Part shown: piece after piece, positions 43,336 through 57,029 of the stretch
How the letters are laid out: each line of letters begins with the position of its first letter
How positions within the stretch are numbered: position 1 is the stretch's first letter
Source: Lamellibrachia satsuma
Lineage: Eukaryota > Annelida > Polychaeta > Sabellida > Siboglinidae
Length of the DNA stretch: 64,000 nucleotides
Direction: 5' to 3'
NCBI GenBank assembly: GCA_033239005.1
Contig: BSQZ01000039.1
Coordinates: 5,283,816-5,347,815, forward strand
The notes under the pieces: model-generated
Database searches by the model: none
Told to the model about the DNA's origin: nothing
What the model saw: the letters and a program-made list of their open reading frames with translations, nothing else
Position numbers and translations under genes: made by a program

Positions 43336-44072
43336 GTTAGTGGCGGCATTATATAATATGTAGGCTTACGTAGGCTTTCACGCAATGCAATCAACGTGAG
43401 TGGATGCTTCCTACGATAATTGAGCTTGATAGATAATGCATGCCATATGTGAAATGCAAGGCGTTTCGATTGCGTTAAACGCGATATGTGATATCAGATT
43501 ACGAACCAATAGGATAGCCACTGGCGAAACACCATATGTTTTAATACTTTGGGAATCTTGGTAAAAACGCATGATTTGCGACAGGTTACATGACCTTTTT
43601 CAGCACATTGAAACGTTTGTATGGTTCCAGTCCGTCTGCGGTGACGCACATGCACAAATCGTTACTGACTGACGTCAGAAGAATGGTTTGAATTCGCAAG
43701 CGGACGTTTTTTGCAGATTTCTCAGCCGCACTTTAAGAAATTGTACCTCTTTTTATTAGTGCCATGCCCAAAGATTGATAGCTCTGGGTTGACGTCATAT
43801 GGACGGTGTGAAGACATTTGATCCATATGCACATTAGCATTAAGGCCGGATACTTGATTACCACATGACCTCGCAAATTGTCCACTCAGGTATAGCAGGT
43901 AACAAATGATACGATTACCAGTATGTTTACAAGTAATAAAATCAAGTTGCAAGATATATACCACATATTACATTTTTAAGTATTTGTACAATTGATACAT
44001 TACTCAGTTAAGTTAAATAGCACAAATATATTACATTGAAGTAACATAAAATATGCTACGTATGCATGTATA
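43336..44072. other. Unassigned intergenic sequence
   Basis: No supported feature. Confidence 0.4.
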
Positions 44073-44100
44073 TATGTATGTATGTATGTATGTGTGTATG

Positions 44101-44138
<38 letters not shown>
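44073..44138. repeat. (TATG)n and (TA)n microsatellite
   Basis: About five tatg units followed by about 34 bp of TA dinucleotides. Confidence 0.95.
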
Positions 44139-44141
<3 letters not shown>

Positions 44142-44529
44142 GTGTGCGTATATAAATTAAACAGTCATAGTACAAAGAGTAATAGAAACATTGACCTCAT
44201 TCGGCGGTCATATTTATAGCAACTTATAAATATAATTCTTTGTTAGCTATGAATAATTTACATCTGGGTTGCTTAAATAAATGTCAGGCTAAGTTAATTA
44301 TGAAGTCTTATCGATGCATAATCATTGCTGAGTTGGATACGTCATCGCTAAAATGACAATATAATCAATAGCAGTATAATAGCACATTTCACAAGACAGA
44401 AGCTTTGCTGTTACTCGGTGACATAAAATTTCCCCCTGGAAACGTTTGAACCATCTTGGGTTGGTTTTCCAGTTATTTGAGTATACCCATTACCCTATGT
44501 CGACTGCATAGAGCACTTTGACATAGGAT

Positions 44530-44720
44530 GCATTTTTCATTGCCGTGGGAGGCATTTTCGTTGTCATCGGAGGCATTTATCTTTGCCGTCAGGGTAATTT
44601 TTTGTCGTCAAAGAAATTTTCTTTGTCAGCAGAAAGCACCTTGAGGTGCTTTACTTCGGCGCTGAAATAATTTTTTTTGTCGTCAGGGTCATTTATCGTT
44701 GTCGTCGGAGGCATTTAAAA
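44530..44720 (+). repeat. Degenerate short tandem repeat
   Basis: Irregular copies of about 21 bp with the word cattt-ttgtcgtc-gagg, alternating with diverged forms (ctttgccgtcaggg, ctttgtcagcag). Indels make the period uneven. Confidence 0.6.
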
Positions 44721-45750
44721 AACAAGTAGCAGCAATGCGTTGTCAAGCTATAGTAATGCATTTAAGAGGAAATGCTAAATACATTGTCGGAATAATGTTA
44801 TGTTGAAGTACATCAACCAGTTGTATCAACTAATTTGGTTTGGCTTCTGTTGTGACTAAAATGCACAGAAAACATCTCAATTGTTATGTGTGTTGCACAT
44901 AAGTTGTCTTACAAAACATTAATACTAATTCGCAAGTATCGAATTTTGTTGTCAAAAGTGTACAAGAATCATTTATTTCTACTCCGGAATTGAAACCAAA
45001 CTTGCTCACTGAGGGCTGATCCACACCTTTTATGATTATCCATATATTCACGCGACAGTCAGCAATCTTGGTCTACATTACCTTTATTCTCCTCTCTCTT
45101 TATTTACTAGCGTGAAGCATTCTTGCTGCGTTCGTCTTGAAAGAATGAAAAAAACTTTATTATCAAATAACTTACATTACTTGATATTCGGAGCAGCATC
45201 ACTACGGGTTGCGTGAACAGTATCAAAGTAATGTTTTGTGTAATAAAGCTACATGCTGCAGTATTACGTGCAACCGCAATGAAGCTAAACGGCACAACGC
45301 CAAAGAATTATTATCTTCGCTGAGGTCATCGATGCAGCAAGGCGTACGTCCCATAATTTATTAGTCTGCCTAACGTATCTATACTCATAGTTCACGTGCT
45401 TTTATTACAGTCAGGAGAACATATTTTACTGCTAAAGTACCAGTCACTTTTGTGTATGGGATATATATCAGGCACATAGAGGAAAGAAACATTAAATGCG
45501 ATTTTACGACCGCGCCTTTGTTGGGTTTCTCTTCAAGTTGGGAACGCGCAGCCATATGTTTAGCCGGCGAATTTGGTTGAACGTTCGGACACAACCAACA
45601 ACTGTGTACGTGTGCCGCCTGTTTTCGCTATCTGGGAAATACCCTGCGAAAGTGAATACGTGTCCCTTGATTGAAAGCGATGGCCGGACAGTTTGGCTCA
45701 TGGCATGTCTAAAGTGACGACGTGATGGGCGTATCATCAACACCAGTAGC

Positions 45751-45751
<1 letters not shown>
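44721..45751. other. Unassigned intergenic sequence
   Basis: No supported feature. Confidence 0.4.
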
Positions 45752-45796
<45 letters not shown>

Positions 45797-45892
45797 CGTG
45801 CGTGCGTACGCGTGTATGTGTGTATGTATGTGTGTGCGTGCGTGTGTACGTGCGTGTGTGCGTGCGTGCGTTGTGCATGCATGTGTGTGTTC
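45752..45892 (+). repeat. (TG)n microsatellite with GTGC variants
   Basis: About 40 bp of pure TG followed by gcgtgcgtgcgt and tatgtgtg variants. Confidence 0.97.
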
Positions 45893-46220
45893 CCCTCCGC
45901 ATATTACGTAAACGTGTTATTTATTCGTACCAAAACAATCAAATTAAACAGATAATGGTCAAATTGCATTTAACAATTGTGGTTCATTAAAACACACCTA
46001 TGTGGTCATGTTGTACGAGTACATGTACTTTATGCTATAGACACGACTGTACGAATGCAACAATCAGACTTTGCACCTTTAACGTTTGGCGAGTGATTCA
46101 TATATCCCAGAAAGTACAGGGCAAGACATGTACATGCCGCATCAATCTTGCCATCCGTGTAGAACGTCAACAGCCGAACCCCTGTTCATGGATGCCACCA
46201 CTGTGACAAATCTTATCTGG

Positions 46221-46892
46221 CAAAAGTCCTGGTTCCTATTCAGCACAAGCAATTGATGTCCTGATCCCTATTCAGCACAAGCAATTGATGTCCTGGTTCC
46301 TATTCAGCACAAGCAATTGGTATCCTGGTCCCTATTCAGCACAAGCAATCGATGTCCTGGTTCCTATTCAGCACAAACAATCGATGTCCTGGTTCCTATT
46401 TAGCACAAGCAATTGATGTCCTGGTTCCTATTCAGCACAAACAATCGATGTCCTGGTTCCTATTTAGCACAAGCAATTGATGTCCTGGTTCCTATTCAGC
46501 ACAAGCAATTGTTGTCCTGGTTCCTATTCAGCACAAGCAACTGATGTCCTGGTTCCTGTTCTGCACAAGCAATCTATGTCCTGGTCCCTATTCAGCACAA
46601 GCAATCGATGTCCTGGTTCCTATTCAGCACAAGCAGTTGTTGTCCTGGTTCCTATTCAGCACAAGCAATTGATGTCCTGGTTCCTATTCTGCACAAGCAA
46701 TTGGTGTCCTGGTTTCTATTCAGCACAAGCAATTGATGTCCTGGTTCCTATTCAGCACAAGCAATTGATATCCTGATCCATATTCAGCACAAGCAATCGA
46801 TTTCCTGGTTCCTGCTCAGCACAAGCAATTGATGCCTTGGTTACTGCTCAGCACAAGCAATTGATGCCTTGGTTACTGCTCAGCACAAGCAT
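46221..46892 (+). repeat. 32-bp minisatellite, about 21 copies
   Basis: Units of 32 bp (attgatgtcctggttcctat then tcagcacaagca). Variation is concentrated at attgat or atcgat or attgtt, ttcc or tccc, and tcagc or ttagc or tctgc. The last copies (cttggttactgctcagcac) are more diverged, as at an older array edge. Confidence 0.95.
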
Positions 46893-48360
46893 GGCAGGTC
46901 AAAAGGTGTCGATTTCATCAGCGAACTGAACACATTGAATCAAAGAAGAATTAACGACTACTTCAACTAACTTCTCCTTCAAGAGACATGTCGATGATGA
47001 AGGTTCAATCGACCGTGCGCGAACATCTACCATACTTTGGTCAGCTGATGCCAACAATTATTACCGATTAATCCGCCCTGAATTGAAGTAAACCTTTTCC
47101 CAGTCCTGAACGATGGAGCTAATGAACAACTTAAGACACACATACAAATCGTACATATCCTGGTCTGGCATATACACATACGACACATAAATCTCTTCCC
47201 CTCCTGGACAGGGAGACTGATTGAATCCGTAAACCGCGCGTGAACCGCTTCTATCTTATGAGGCATGCGGACGCATACAACAAAACATATGAACGTCTTC
47301 AACATCTTGAACCATTAGCCACATACGTCGATCAAAATGAAACTACAATAGAATTAGTACGGATTGAACTTCCAGACAAGTTCACCAACTACCCAATAAT
47401 ATTGCCGAAATGCGAAACTATTTTCATGAGGCAATCAGATACCGTGACACCGTTTCAATTGTGACGTCACTAGCCAATTGCCGGAATCCTGCGTACCTTT
47501 CCGCGACAGTAGATCGCACAGTGTGTTGTCGACGTCATACTGAAGCTCACTAAAGCCAAGCGCATGCCGGCAACTTTTGTTCCAAGCGACGAAGATTTCA
47601 GTCATTTGCAATCGATCTCCAGTTAGGTTCCCACGAGACGATTTTACTGCACGTCTACTATCAGCGCACGCCTCATAGCGGCAATAAAAAGACACACGGG
47701 CGCCACATAGGATAGTTTTATCAGTGTTTATTCAGTTACTAAATTATCGTCTTGTAAAAATATGCTGATTTATGTACGAGTTACGTTCTTTTAATGGCTC
47801 CACCACGTGACTGTTTGTAGGGTCCGTCAAGCTATCAACAATCATGGCCGGAAATATAACCATGCCAGACAGTTCTTCTTGTTTTTTGTTGAATGTTTGC
47901 CTTTTTGCATGCGGAGGTGTGATCGCAAATCAATGGAAAAGAGCTGGTAAATATATGCTTCGTTATGCTGTCTACGTTGAACTGATCATGGTATGGGGCG
48001 GCCACATAAATGTATCCATTTCAAACATTTATGTCGACTCTTTAAGGAACGACAGAACGCAAATTCTATTTATTAAGTCTCTCAGAGTATCTCATGGCAT
48101 TTGTTGTCCGAATTTCAAGTCCTCTAGGCACACATCTTCACCATTTTCAAACTATGTCACTCTATCTCTCACTATGTAAACATGGTTGCAATAGCAACCG
48201 AGACAATGGTGCACGTTCTTTGGTCATAACTCGGATTCTGACGTCACATCTTCGATCCATCAATTTACTTCAACTTTCCCGCAGAAACGTCTTATGGTGA
48301 GTGTTTATAAATGATCTAGCTGATATCATGTCCGGGGCTAACGTGGTCAGGATGTTTGTC
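46893..48360. other. Unassigned intergenic sequence
   Basis: No supported gene; short ORFs have no motif. Confidence 0.4.
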
Positions 48361-48570
48361 CAGCCAGTAGCGGTTGGCTAATGATTAGAGCACCCGCCTG
48401 TCGATCGAGAGGACATTTGTTCGATTCCACCTCCGCCGTTTCGAAGGCTGGGCAATTTCGTTCACCCCACTTTGTTTGTGTCTTTCAGGAGGGACAGTAG
48501 ATGCAATTTTCTATCTGGTGATTATGAAATGGGAAATAAAAGATCATACGCAGGGAAATAGAAAAAATCT
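48361..48570 (+). repeat. tRNA-derived SINE, copy 1
   Basis: An A-box-like ttggctaatgattagagcac and a B-box gttcgattcc lie about 40 bp apart, as in a Pol III promoter of tRNA origin. A non-tRNA body follows with ccgtttcgaag, gtgtctttcaggaggg and cagggaaatag. It cannot be a tRNA gene because the 3' acceptor arm is missing. A related copy is at 56150. Confidence 0.7.
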
Positions 48571-49197
48571 GAACTCATTAACTCTACAGCAGGGCACTCT
48601 TAATTAAGCCCTCAGCGCAATTTCTTAGTAGGGCTTTGCTGTGTAATTATCCAGTTCCAGATCCTATTGTCTTAACATACACAATTCAAACAGCTAATTT
48701 TCAATATTATGCAACGGCAGTGAAAGGAATAGGAACGAAATAAAAATTCGACGACCGGCATTGATGCCACCCTCTCGCGGGACTTCAAAGTTAATGAGGA
48801 GAACAACAACACAAAATCCTGACATATAAGTACGCTTCACAATCACATCAGCCATAGCCTGTGTGGGCAGTTGACATTCTCCCGTCATTCTTGGACTTCG
48901 ACATCTTACGTGCAATGTGCAGGTCTCTGGCTGTTCATCGCCTCATGTCGTAACCGATCCATGCAGTCTATCTTCGTACAGATGTGTTCTTCCGGTCGAA
49001 TTCACCCTCGATCGATGTTAATACCAGGCTTGGCTTCGAAAACCCTCCAGCCATGGCCGTAGCATATAATTGTTTCTCATACGAGTTGAATTGCAGTAAC
49101 TGGGTCACCCGTGGCAACTTACTTCTTTTAACCCCTGCTCGTATGTAGGTGTGACAATGACTGCGTTCAGACGTATCGTTCTTTTTGCAGCCGTTGC
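48571..49197. other. Unassigned intergenic sequence
   Basis: No supported feature. Confidence 0.4.
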
Positions 49198-49330
49198 TAC
49201 ACACTTTGTAACTAACTACAATGGCATGGCAATTTTCCTCTTTCTTGGTTCGACGCGTAGCTTCTTTCATTAAAGTCAGCTTGTGGTTGGTGATAAAAGG
49301 ATAATGTAAAGAGTCAAAACACATAACTTT
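49198..49330. repeat. 130-bp dispersed direct duplication, copy A
   Basis: Shares ttgtaactaactacaatggc, ttggttcgacgcgtagcttc and agtcagcttgtggttggtga with copy B about 300 bp downstream, at roughly 90 percent identity by eye. Function unknown. Confidence 0.85.
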
Positions 49331-49497
49331 TCCAGTGTCCACATTTCGATAATTTTTAACGCTTCAGCTGCGCTAACAGTCAATTGTCTTCAGGCACACT
49401 AACCTGTTGTCGGACCCAGACGTTCGTTTTCATATCGACCCAGCTGACTTGGACCACACGACGCCCCACACACACATATCAGAGGCGTCCTTGCTTG

Positions 49498-49630
49498 CAC
49501 ACCTTGTAACTAACTGCAATGGCGTGGCAATTTTCCTCCTTCCTTGGTTCGACGCGTAGCTTCTTTCACTAAAGTCAGCTTGTGGTTGGTGATGAAAGGA
49601 TAATGTAAAGAGACAAAACAAAAATAACTT
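49498..49630. repeat. 130-bp dispersed direct duplication, copy B
   Basis: Partner of 49198-49330 in the same orientation. The intervening 170 bp are unrelated. Neither copy has an intact ORF common to both. Confidence 0.85.
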
Positions 49631-50381
49631 CATTCTTAGTGTGTGTGCGCAATGAAGAGACACCAGCTCCAGTGTACTGTAAGTCTTGAAAATTAAATAT
49701 GTATATAAATACAGAGAAGCTATTCAGTTATTCGGTAGCAGGTTCATCTTAAATCAATTCAGCGATTACCATATAAACGCTGTGTCTGTTTCCCGATAAT
49801 AAAAAATGTCATGATGTTTGGCAGGTGTTATAATGGTGACGAGAGTTCACTTCAACACCAATACTCCCAGCCCATAACCAAGTTTAACAGCGAAACAAAT
49901 AGAATGAAGTACAGTGTGATGCATTATGGGTCTCTTTGGCTCAACCGTAGAGGGTCAACTCAATCGAGAGGGGCTTGGGTGAGTTTGTTGCTGCTCGAAG
50001 GCTTCAACATTTAATTTACTCCACATTGTTCTACATCCCGCAGCTATGCAAAAGAACAGTACATTTAAATGTTTAATGCCGAGCGGGAGAATAGTCACTT
50101 AATAAATTCAATAGATCTTTCGCGCAATTATTGCAGCGTAGTAGATTGTTTACTAAAGAAGTTGAATTGCGTGTTTGAATACTTGCTAAAGGAATTGGTG
50201 CTTGAATAAACATATCTGCCAGGGGTGAACAAATATGTGTTTTTACGCTCCTATGGACATACTACAGTGTTTAAAAACAACATACAATCTTTTATTCCGC
50301 TTTGCCCTCCTTCAGTGTGTGTGTGTTTGTGTTTTTGTATGTATGTGTACGCGTGCACGTGTGTGTGTGTGTGCGTGCGTG
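49631..50381. other. Unassigned intergenic sequence
   Basis: No supported feature. Confidence 0.4.
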
Positions 50382-50437
50382 TGCGTGTATACGTATGTAT
50401 GTATGTATGTATGTATGTAAGTATGTATGTATGTATG

Positions 50438-50490
<53 letters not shown>

Positions 50491-50560
50491 ATGTATGTTT
50501 GTGTTTGCGTGCGTGTGTGCGTGTTCGTGCGTTCGTGCGTTCGTGCGTGCGTGCGAACGT
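50316..50560 (+). repeat. Compound (TG)n/(GTAT)n/(TA)n/(GTGC)n microsatellite
   Basis: tgtgtgtg and gcgtgcgt blocks at 50316-50390, (GTAT)n to 50440, (TA)n at 50442-50486, then gtgcgttcgtgc variants to about 50560. Confidence 0.95.
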
Positions 50561-50640
50561 GTATTCCGCGATCTTCATTCCCTGATGTATAGCATTTGTA
50601 TACGACAAAAGTGAGCTGAAGTGTGAACAGATGCCTTAAA

Positions 50641-51291
50641 GGTGGCGTGGAGTGGTGGATGTTGTTAAACACGGTTGAACGGAAAATCATGATGGGAGCA
50701 GTCACTTTGCTTGTGCACCATGTGTATCCTTAAAGGTGGCGTGGAGTGATGGATGTTCTTAAACACGGTTGAAAGGAAAATCATGATGGGAGCTGTCACT
50801 TTGCTTGTGTCCATGTGTATCCTTAAATGTGGCGTGGAGTGATGGATGTTTTTAAACACGGTTGAAAGGAAAATCATGATGGGAGCAGTCACTTTGCGTG
50901 TGTCCATGTGTATCCTTAAAGGTGGCGTGGAGTGGTGGATGTTCTTAAACATGGTTGAAAGGAAAGTCATGATGGGAGCTGTCACTTTGCTTGTGTCCAT
51001 GTGTATCCTTAAATGTGGCGTGGAGTGATGGATTTTTTTAAACACGGTTGAAAGGAAAATCATGATGGGAGCAGTCACTTTGCCTGTGTCCATGTGTATC
51101 CTTAAAGGTAGCGTGGAGTGATGGATGTTTTTAAACACGGTTGAAAGGAAAATCATGATGGGAGCAGTCACTTTGCGTGTGTCCATGTGTATCCTTAAAG
51201 GTGGCGTGGAGTGGTGGATGTTCTTAAACATGGTTGAAAGGAAAGTCATGATGGGAGCTGTCACTTTGCCTGTGTCCACGTGTATCCTGAC
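50641..51291. repeat. 93-bp minisatellite, 7 copies
   Basis: Copies begin with ggtggcgtggagtg or tgtggcgtggagtg at about 93-bp spacing and contain taaacacggttgaaaggaaa and catgatgggag. Copies 3-4 and 6-7 share the same diagnostic changes (acatgg, aaagtc), giving a 279-bp (three-unit) higher-order period. The length is a multiple of three, so one minus-strand frame stays open with repeats such as APIMIFLSTVFKNIHHS. No coding signal exists outside the array. Confidence 0.95.
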
Positions 51292-51925
<634 letters not shown>

Positions 51926-52630
51926 AACTCACATGTGTCAGGTGAATTAACTATCGCGTTAGTTAGACATGACACGTAGCAGTAAGTGTTTCCAATACTC
52001 TTGTATTATTGTAAAGGTTTACCGACTCCACCTGCTGTGGATGTTGAGATCGTATGTGTCAATATGTCGTGTATCATTTGCTAAATGTAGTGCACGAATC
52101 AAGTGTTGCAAGGGCATAGCACACATGCTTTGCGAAAGACCGACGACAGCCACCATGGGATGTTAAATCCACAGTTGCGTGCTGTTTTTACTAATGACAA
52201 TATAATATGTCCACAAAAGCGTCTCTTACCTGTTGGAGAAACTACCTTTAGACGTGCGCATTCTCGGGCAACCCCTTCGTTTTGGGGGTGGGGTCGTTTA
52301 TGTAGCAATTGTTGAACCCCTTCCATCAAGTTTCCACACTGACATTGAATGATGATCTCTGAATAAATATTAGATTATCTTGAGACACCATGTGTGTTCA
52401 AGAAGCCATGAGGATGTTAGTGAAATGACCATGCGTTGCAAACGAGTTGATATAAACAAGTAATAATGGCCAGTTTAGACAAGCATTTTGCTATGAGTAC
52501 CTTGGTAGTGGACTAAGCTGTTGATTGCGTGATAAAATTAAATAGCTTTTTCTGGTAAAAATAGAGACATCAAATTAAGAAAATATAACACATTTAGGGA
52601 ATTTCAGAATAAACTATTGCTGCGTGTACA
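51926..52630. other. Unassigned intergenic sequence
   Basis: No supported feature. Confidence 0.4.
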
Positions 52631-52631
52631 T

Positions 52632-52704
52632 AATGATCATGTATCTACAAAATGTTCATGTATCTACACAATGTTCATGTATCTACACAATGTTCATGTA
52701 TCTA
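52632..52704 (+). repeat. 19-bp tandem repeat, 4 copies
   Basis: The unit atgttcatgtatctacaca is repeated about four times; the first copy reads atgatcatgtatctacaaa. Confidence 0.92.
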
Positions 52705-54013
52705 ACATTATGCAGTATGTTTGGCAAATATGCTAGTAACAGCAATGATAATGAATACCATAATATTTAAAAATGGATATGACAAAAAAAAGCTATATGT
52801 ATTGACAAAGACAGTTACCCTAAAGCTGTATTATTAAAACATTGCAAAAGGTTGCTAGATGGATTAAAGAGGCGTATATGGATCAGAAAGACGAATTCAG
52901 TCATGAATCGAGACGAAGAAGATACAGAGGTATGGGAGTATGGGATGGCCTGGTTGTAATGGCAACTGGTGAGCAGAAGAAGAACTATACGCCACATAAC
53001 CCGATGAGGGCTACCGACGGTAAATATCAATAGTTGAGATTAGAAGAAAATCAAAACTAAAGAACGCCAGTGTGACCCTCATCTGCACAATTTTCACACG
53101 TAAAGTCTACTGATTACGAGTTCAGGTCGAGATTAAGAAATGTCTAGCAACAAACAAGCTTAAATCGACAGCAGTACCAACACATAGAACAGCGCGTTAT
53201 ACGAGTTACGCAACTTCCAACATTTAACACATTCAAAGGAACTGTTTAGTAAACAAACATAATGTCATTCAAATGAAGGTGCAGTGGGACCAACGTTTGT
53301 CTCCTTGCTTGCTTTTATTCATACAGGAAACTATGTACTTAATTCAATCGAACGAGAACCTTGTGCACTCAAATGTCCTTTTCTCGTACTTTGCTACAAG
53401 TAAGTGTTGCGTGCAATGTATAAAAAAATCGGTTGCCAAATGTTATGTGCTTTTTGTGCATCATACATTACAGTCTGTGTGAATAACATGGCATTTTGCT
53501 GTTTTCTCAATCAAAGGAATCCGCCTGATGAATTGGCAAGATGCGCGCACATTATTTGTCTCTTCAGGCGTGTGTGCGTGTATTTTATCAAAGGATGCAT
53601 GTGTGACACTGTCACCTGTACAACGCTTGGTCACGAAATAAGACGGACGGCACCGGTAACACACAGTGAACTTACCGTATGAACAATGGTTATGTATCAC
53701 GCACAACACCCACCGTCGTATGCCCACTCACGCACACAAACCTAGAGCAATGACGTCATCGTAGATCTAATTTATCTCATCATACAGCGAGAACATACCA
53801 GACATATTCCAACAACAGGGACAGCTTTGAATAATTAAGGAAGGATAGACGACATGATACGCATGTGTGTAATCAAGGTTTGTGGTAGTTAGCAACCACA
53901 TCGATAATGTGGGAATTCGTGCAGCACAGTACGTTGACATTTGTCAATTCAAAAAGGTCGTGAATGTGAGATCACGCATCACACTTATGCCTAGGACTGG
54001 AATTGAACATCCA
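52705..54013. other. Unassigned intergenic sequence
   Basis: An open frame at 52842-53033 is basic but matches nothing that I recognise. No other feature. Confidence 0.4.
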
Positions 54014-54045
54014 CGCACAAACACACCCACATACCCACCTACCCA

Positions 54046-54076
<31 letters not shown>

Positions 54077-54179
54077 ACACACACAAACACAAACACACAC
54101 ACACAAACACACGCACACACATGCACGCACGCACACGCATGCACATACACACACACACACACACACACAAACACACACT
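54014..54179 (+). repeat. (CA)n/(GCAC)n microsatellite
   Basis: Blocks of (CGCA)n, (CAAACA)n and (CA)n over about 165 bp. Confidence 0.97.
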
Positions 54180-56149
54180 TACGATACACGATATCAACGC
54201 CAAACAGTACATTGGATGTTACTGATTATAATCGATAAATAAGCGTTGCACAATACCAAATTGTAAACAATGAGATATGCAAAATTCATATATATGTGGT
54301 TGTTTGTCATAGGAAATATCGCTACGTACATCGCAAAATCTCGTTGAATAAGTTCATCAGTGTGATACAAATAAGTGCTTAATATTGCAGGATGTGTGGA
54401 CATGTATTTCAGACCACTCCGCCATCTCGAGGCAAAGCAATGCACTAATCGAAAAGTTGCATAGTCGAAGCATTATTATGGCGAAAACATAATACGTCAC
54501 AAAAACGGAAAACAAATCAGTTCAATTAACACTCCTTTAGTTAACTAAACGACACCAATTTCAGCAAGTACGAAACGCAAAATGTGTCATGCAGCCCCAT
54601 ATTGAATCGCAAATAACGTTTTAGCCATTTATTTGCACAGTCTACTAAAAAGGAAACAATTGAAATCGAGCTTCAACCACCAGAAACGTCACCAGATAAT
54701 AGAGTAATTTAAAAAAAAGATGAGTGAAGACATATGTCGCATGTGTTTACCTTTCACATGTTAATTCGATCTTACGGGAAATGTTCATGGAGGGTAAATG
54801 TGAGAAGCAAGATGTCGTTTCTGAAAAACGACCAGTTTAATCGTAAATAGGTTGCCGTTGTAGTTATTTATGATTGAAATGCAGGTGAGCTACACGAAAA
54901 ACACGGCCGCAGGTGCATATATCGTGACTAGCGAATGGCCACCTGACGTCATTTTAGCACTGCTATGAATGTGGCTTTTTCGCACCCAGTCGCAATCACT
55001 TCGGCTTGTTCCTTCTTCTATCTACTGTTCGTCTAACCGCAACGTGCTGAGGAAACAGGCGGCCCGGGCGGGGAACAAGACCTATATCATGTATATACAG
55101 TTCAAATTTAGAAAAAAACACATGTGAATAAACAAAACTAGATGCACTTCTTGGCCTCTAAAACTAGGACATTGCAATGTCTGTATGTTGTTCTCCGATG
55201 TATCCAGGGTGTTGTGTCTGACAGTGTGATGAGGGTGAATTCTAGAGTCAAATAGTACTAGAGAATAGGTGGTAATTGTAGCTGGAGTGATGGCTATGGT
55301 AGGTTAATGAATGAATGGTGTCGCCTAGTGATAATGTTCACGGTATAAGGTATTTATCTGATGGTCTTCGCATTTCACAATTCACTATTATGCATATCAC
55401 GGAGAGCTTAGCGTCTATCACGCTGTCTGCACGGAGCCCCCATCCTAATGTTTATAGCATGCCTGTCACATTAGGGGTGTTGTGGTGGCGATTTAGGACA
55501 CCTCAGTAAACTGCTCATTGTCGCGGTTCCCGTTAATGTTGTCTTTGTTTGAGTGTATGTATGTCACAATGACCGTAATGTTAGCTGTTCCATACAAACG
55601 CCGCGGTCATCCAGCGATACATCACAGTCACAATAGAATTCCTAGTCAACACGACAACATTCACTTCCAGCCATGAGTGTAACCGACCTCTGTGGGTGTG
55701 GTGATTTACGAGAGAAGGCGTCACATAAACCAGATACGGAGGTGACACGAAGGTCATGTTATCATTGTTGTTGTGTGGTTGTCGCACGGCCTAAGGTGAG
55801 CGGTGACGCCGCAGCGGTAGACAGTACAACACGTATCTTTCACGCCGTTTCGCATACAGGAATGTGCTTCCTTTTTACACATCGCATACGTGTATTACTG
55901 GCTGCTGCAGCAGAGTGTTTCTTGAACATGATCGCGATTTCTAAAACATTATATTAATGAGAACTATAATTGTTCAACTGTTGAAGATACAAACATTTTT
56001 GTGTTACACGTCAAAAATACCCAGAATACAACACGCGCTTCAAACGGTCCGCTAAGAAGTCATTACGGTTGCGGTAAGCGACGCGAGTGAAGCGCTGGAG
56101 GGGGGTCACTCTTACTGACACGACGTACATTATCATAAAGACACGTTTC
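54180..56149. other. Unassigned intergenic sequence
   Basis: Nearly 2 kb without a recognisable exon, RNA gene or repeat. Confidence 0.45.
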
Positions 56150-56425
56150 GGTACGATCCGGGGCGCCATGGTTGTGTAGTAGCGCGTCAGACTTTCGGCC
56201 AAGAGGAATGGGGTTGGAAACTACCCGCTGCCGTTTCGAAGCACCCCACCCTGCCTGCGTCTTTCGGAAGACCCACAAAAAGCAAGCCACTAGTTCCGCC
56301 AATGGAACCGGTGTCTATGCCACATGAAGTAAAAAAATCACACACAGGGAAATGGAAAACGAACCCAGTGCGCCTAACACAGCTGATGATCTCGATACCT
56401 AAGCTTCCTGGACTACCTCCCAGAT
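56150..56425 (+). repeat. tRNA-derived SINE, copy 2
   Basis: ggggcgccatggttgtgtag with the following tagcgcgtcagac resembles a diverged tRNA 5' half, and ggggttggaaac stands where a B-box would be. The body shares gccgtttcgaag, gcgtctttcgga and cacagggaaatggaaaac with copy 1 at 48361. More diverged than copy 1. Confidence 0.55.
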
Positions 56426-57002
56426 GAACGATGATCAGCTGTTTAGGGAGTATAGCATCAAACATCAAGATACAAAACGAGATTAATGTATCTCATTTCA
56501 CAACGTTTTGTTGCAAAATGGCGGATTCTTTTACCAGTGATTCAATGTGTAATGTGTATTAGCTGACATTGTAGTTATTTAGATATTGACGACGTACAAA
56601 TGGGCTTAGCTGCTTACATTTATTTCCATCACAACGTAAACTGCTCCTTTACGGTTTAATTGGTGTGCGGTCGTTAAGTCAAAATGCCGAAGACGCCATT
56701 TGAACTCAGTATTGTGTTACAATTGGCCTAACATGATATTTATGCCTGACCCTTTCGTTTGTCTATTTTAATGAGCGTTTGATTAGTTTGCACAATGTTT
56801 TCGTACATTAAACGATTTTGCTGGTGAGACGGTAGGCCAAATATGTATGTTCAAACATGTGTACAACAGCAATTATTAATATACTGTCTTCGGGGAATCC
56901 AGTGGACACTCTCCATCTAACACTAACATCTAGAGGATATTGATTTTGCACATGACGTCGCACTACGTTCACATCGCCATGACAACAGGCAGGACAAGGC
57001 GA
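56426..57002. other. Unassigned intergenic sequence
   Basis: No supported feature. Confidence 0.4.
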
Positions 57003-57029
57003 CATCATTGTATCACGTGAACAAGAATA

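Noticed and set aside
52842..53033. Small basic ORF as a candidate gene
   Set aside because: No recognisable domain, promoter or splice structure; length is within chance expectation.
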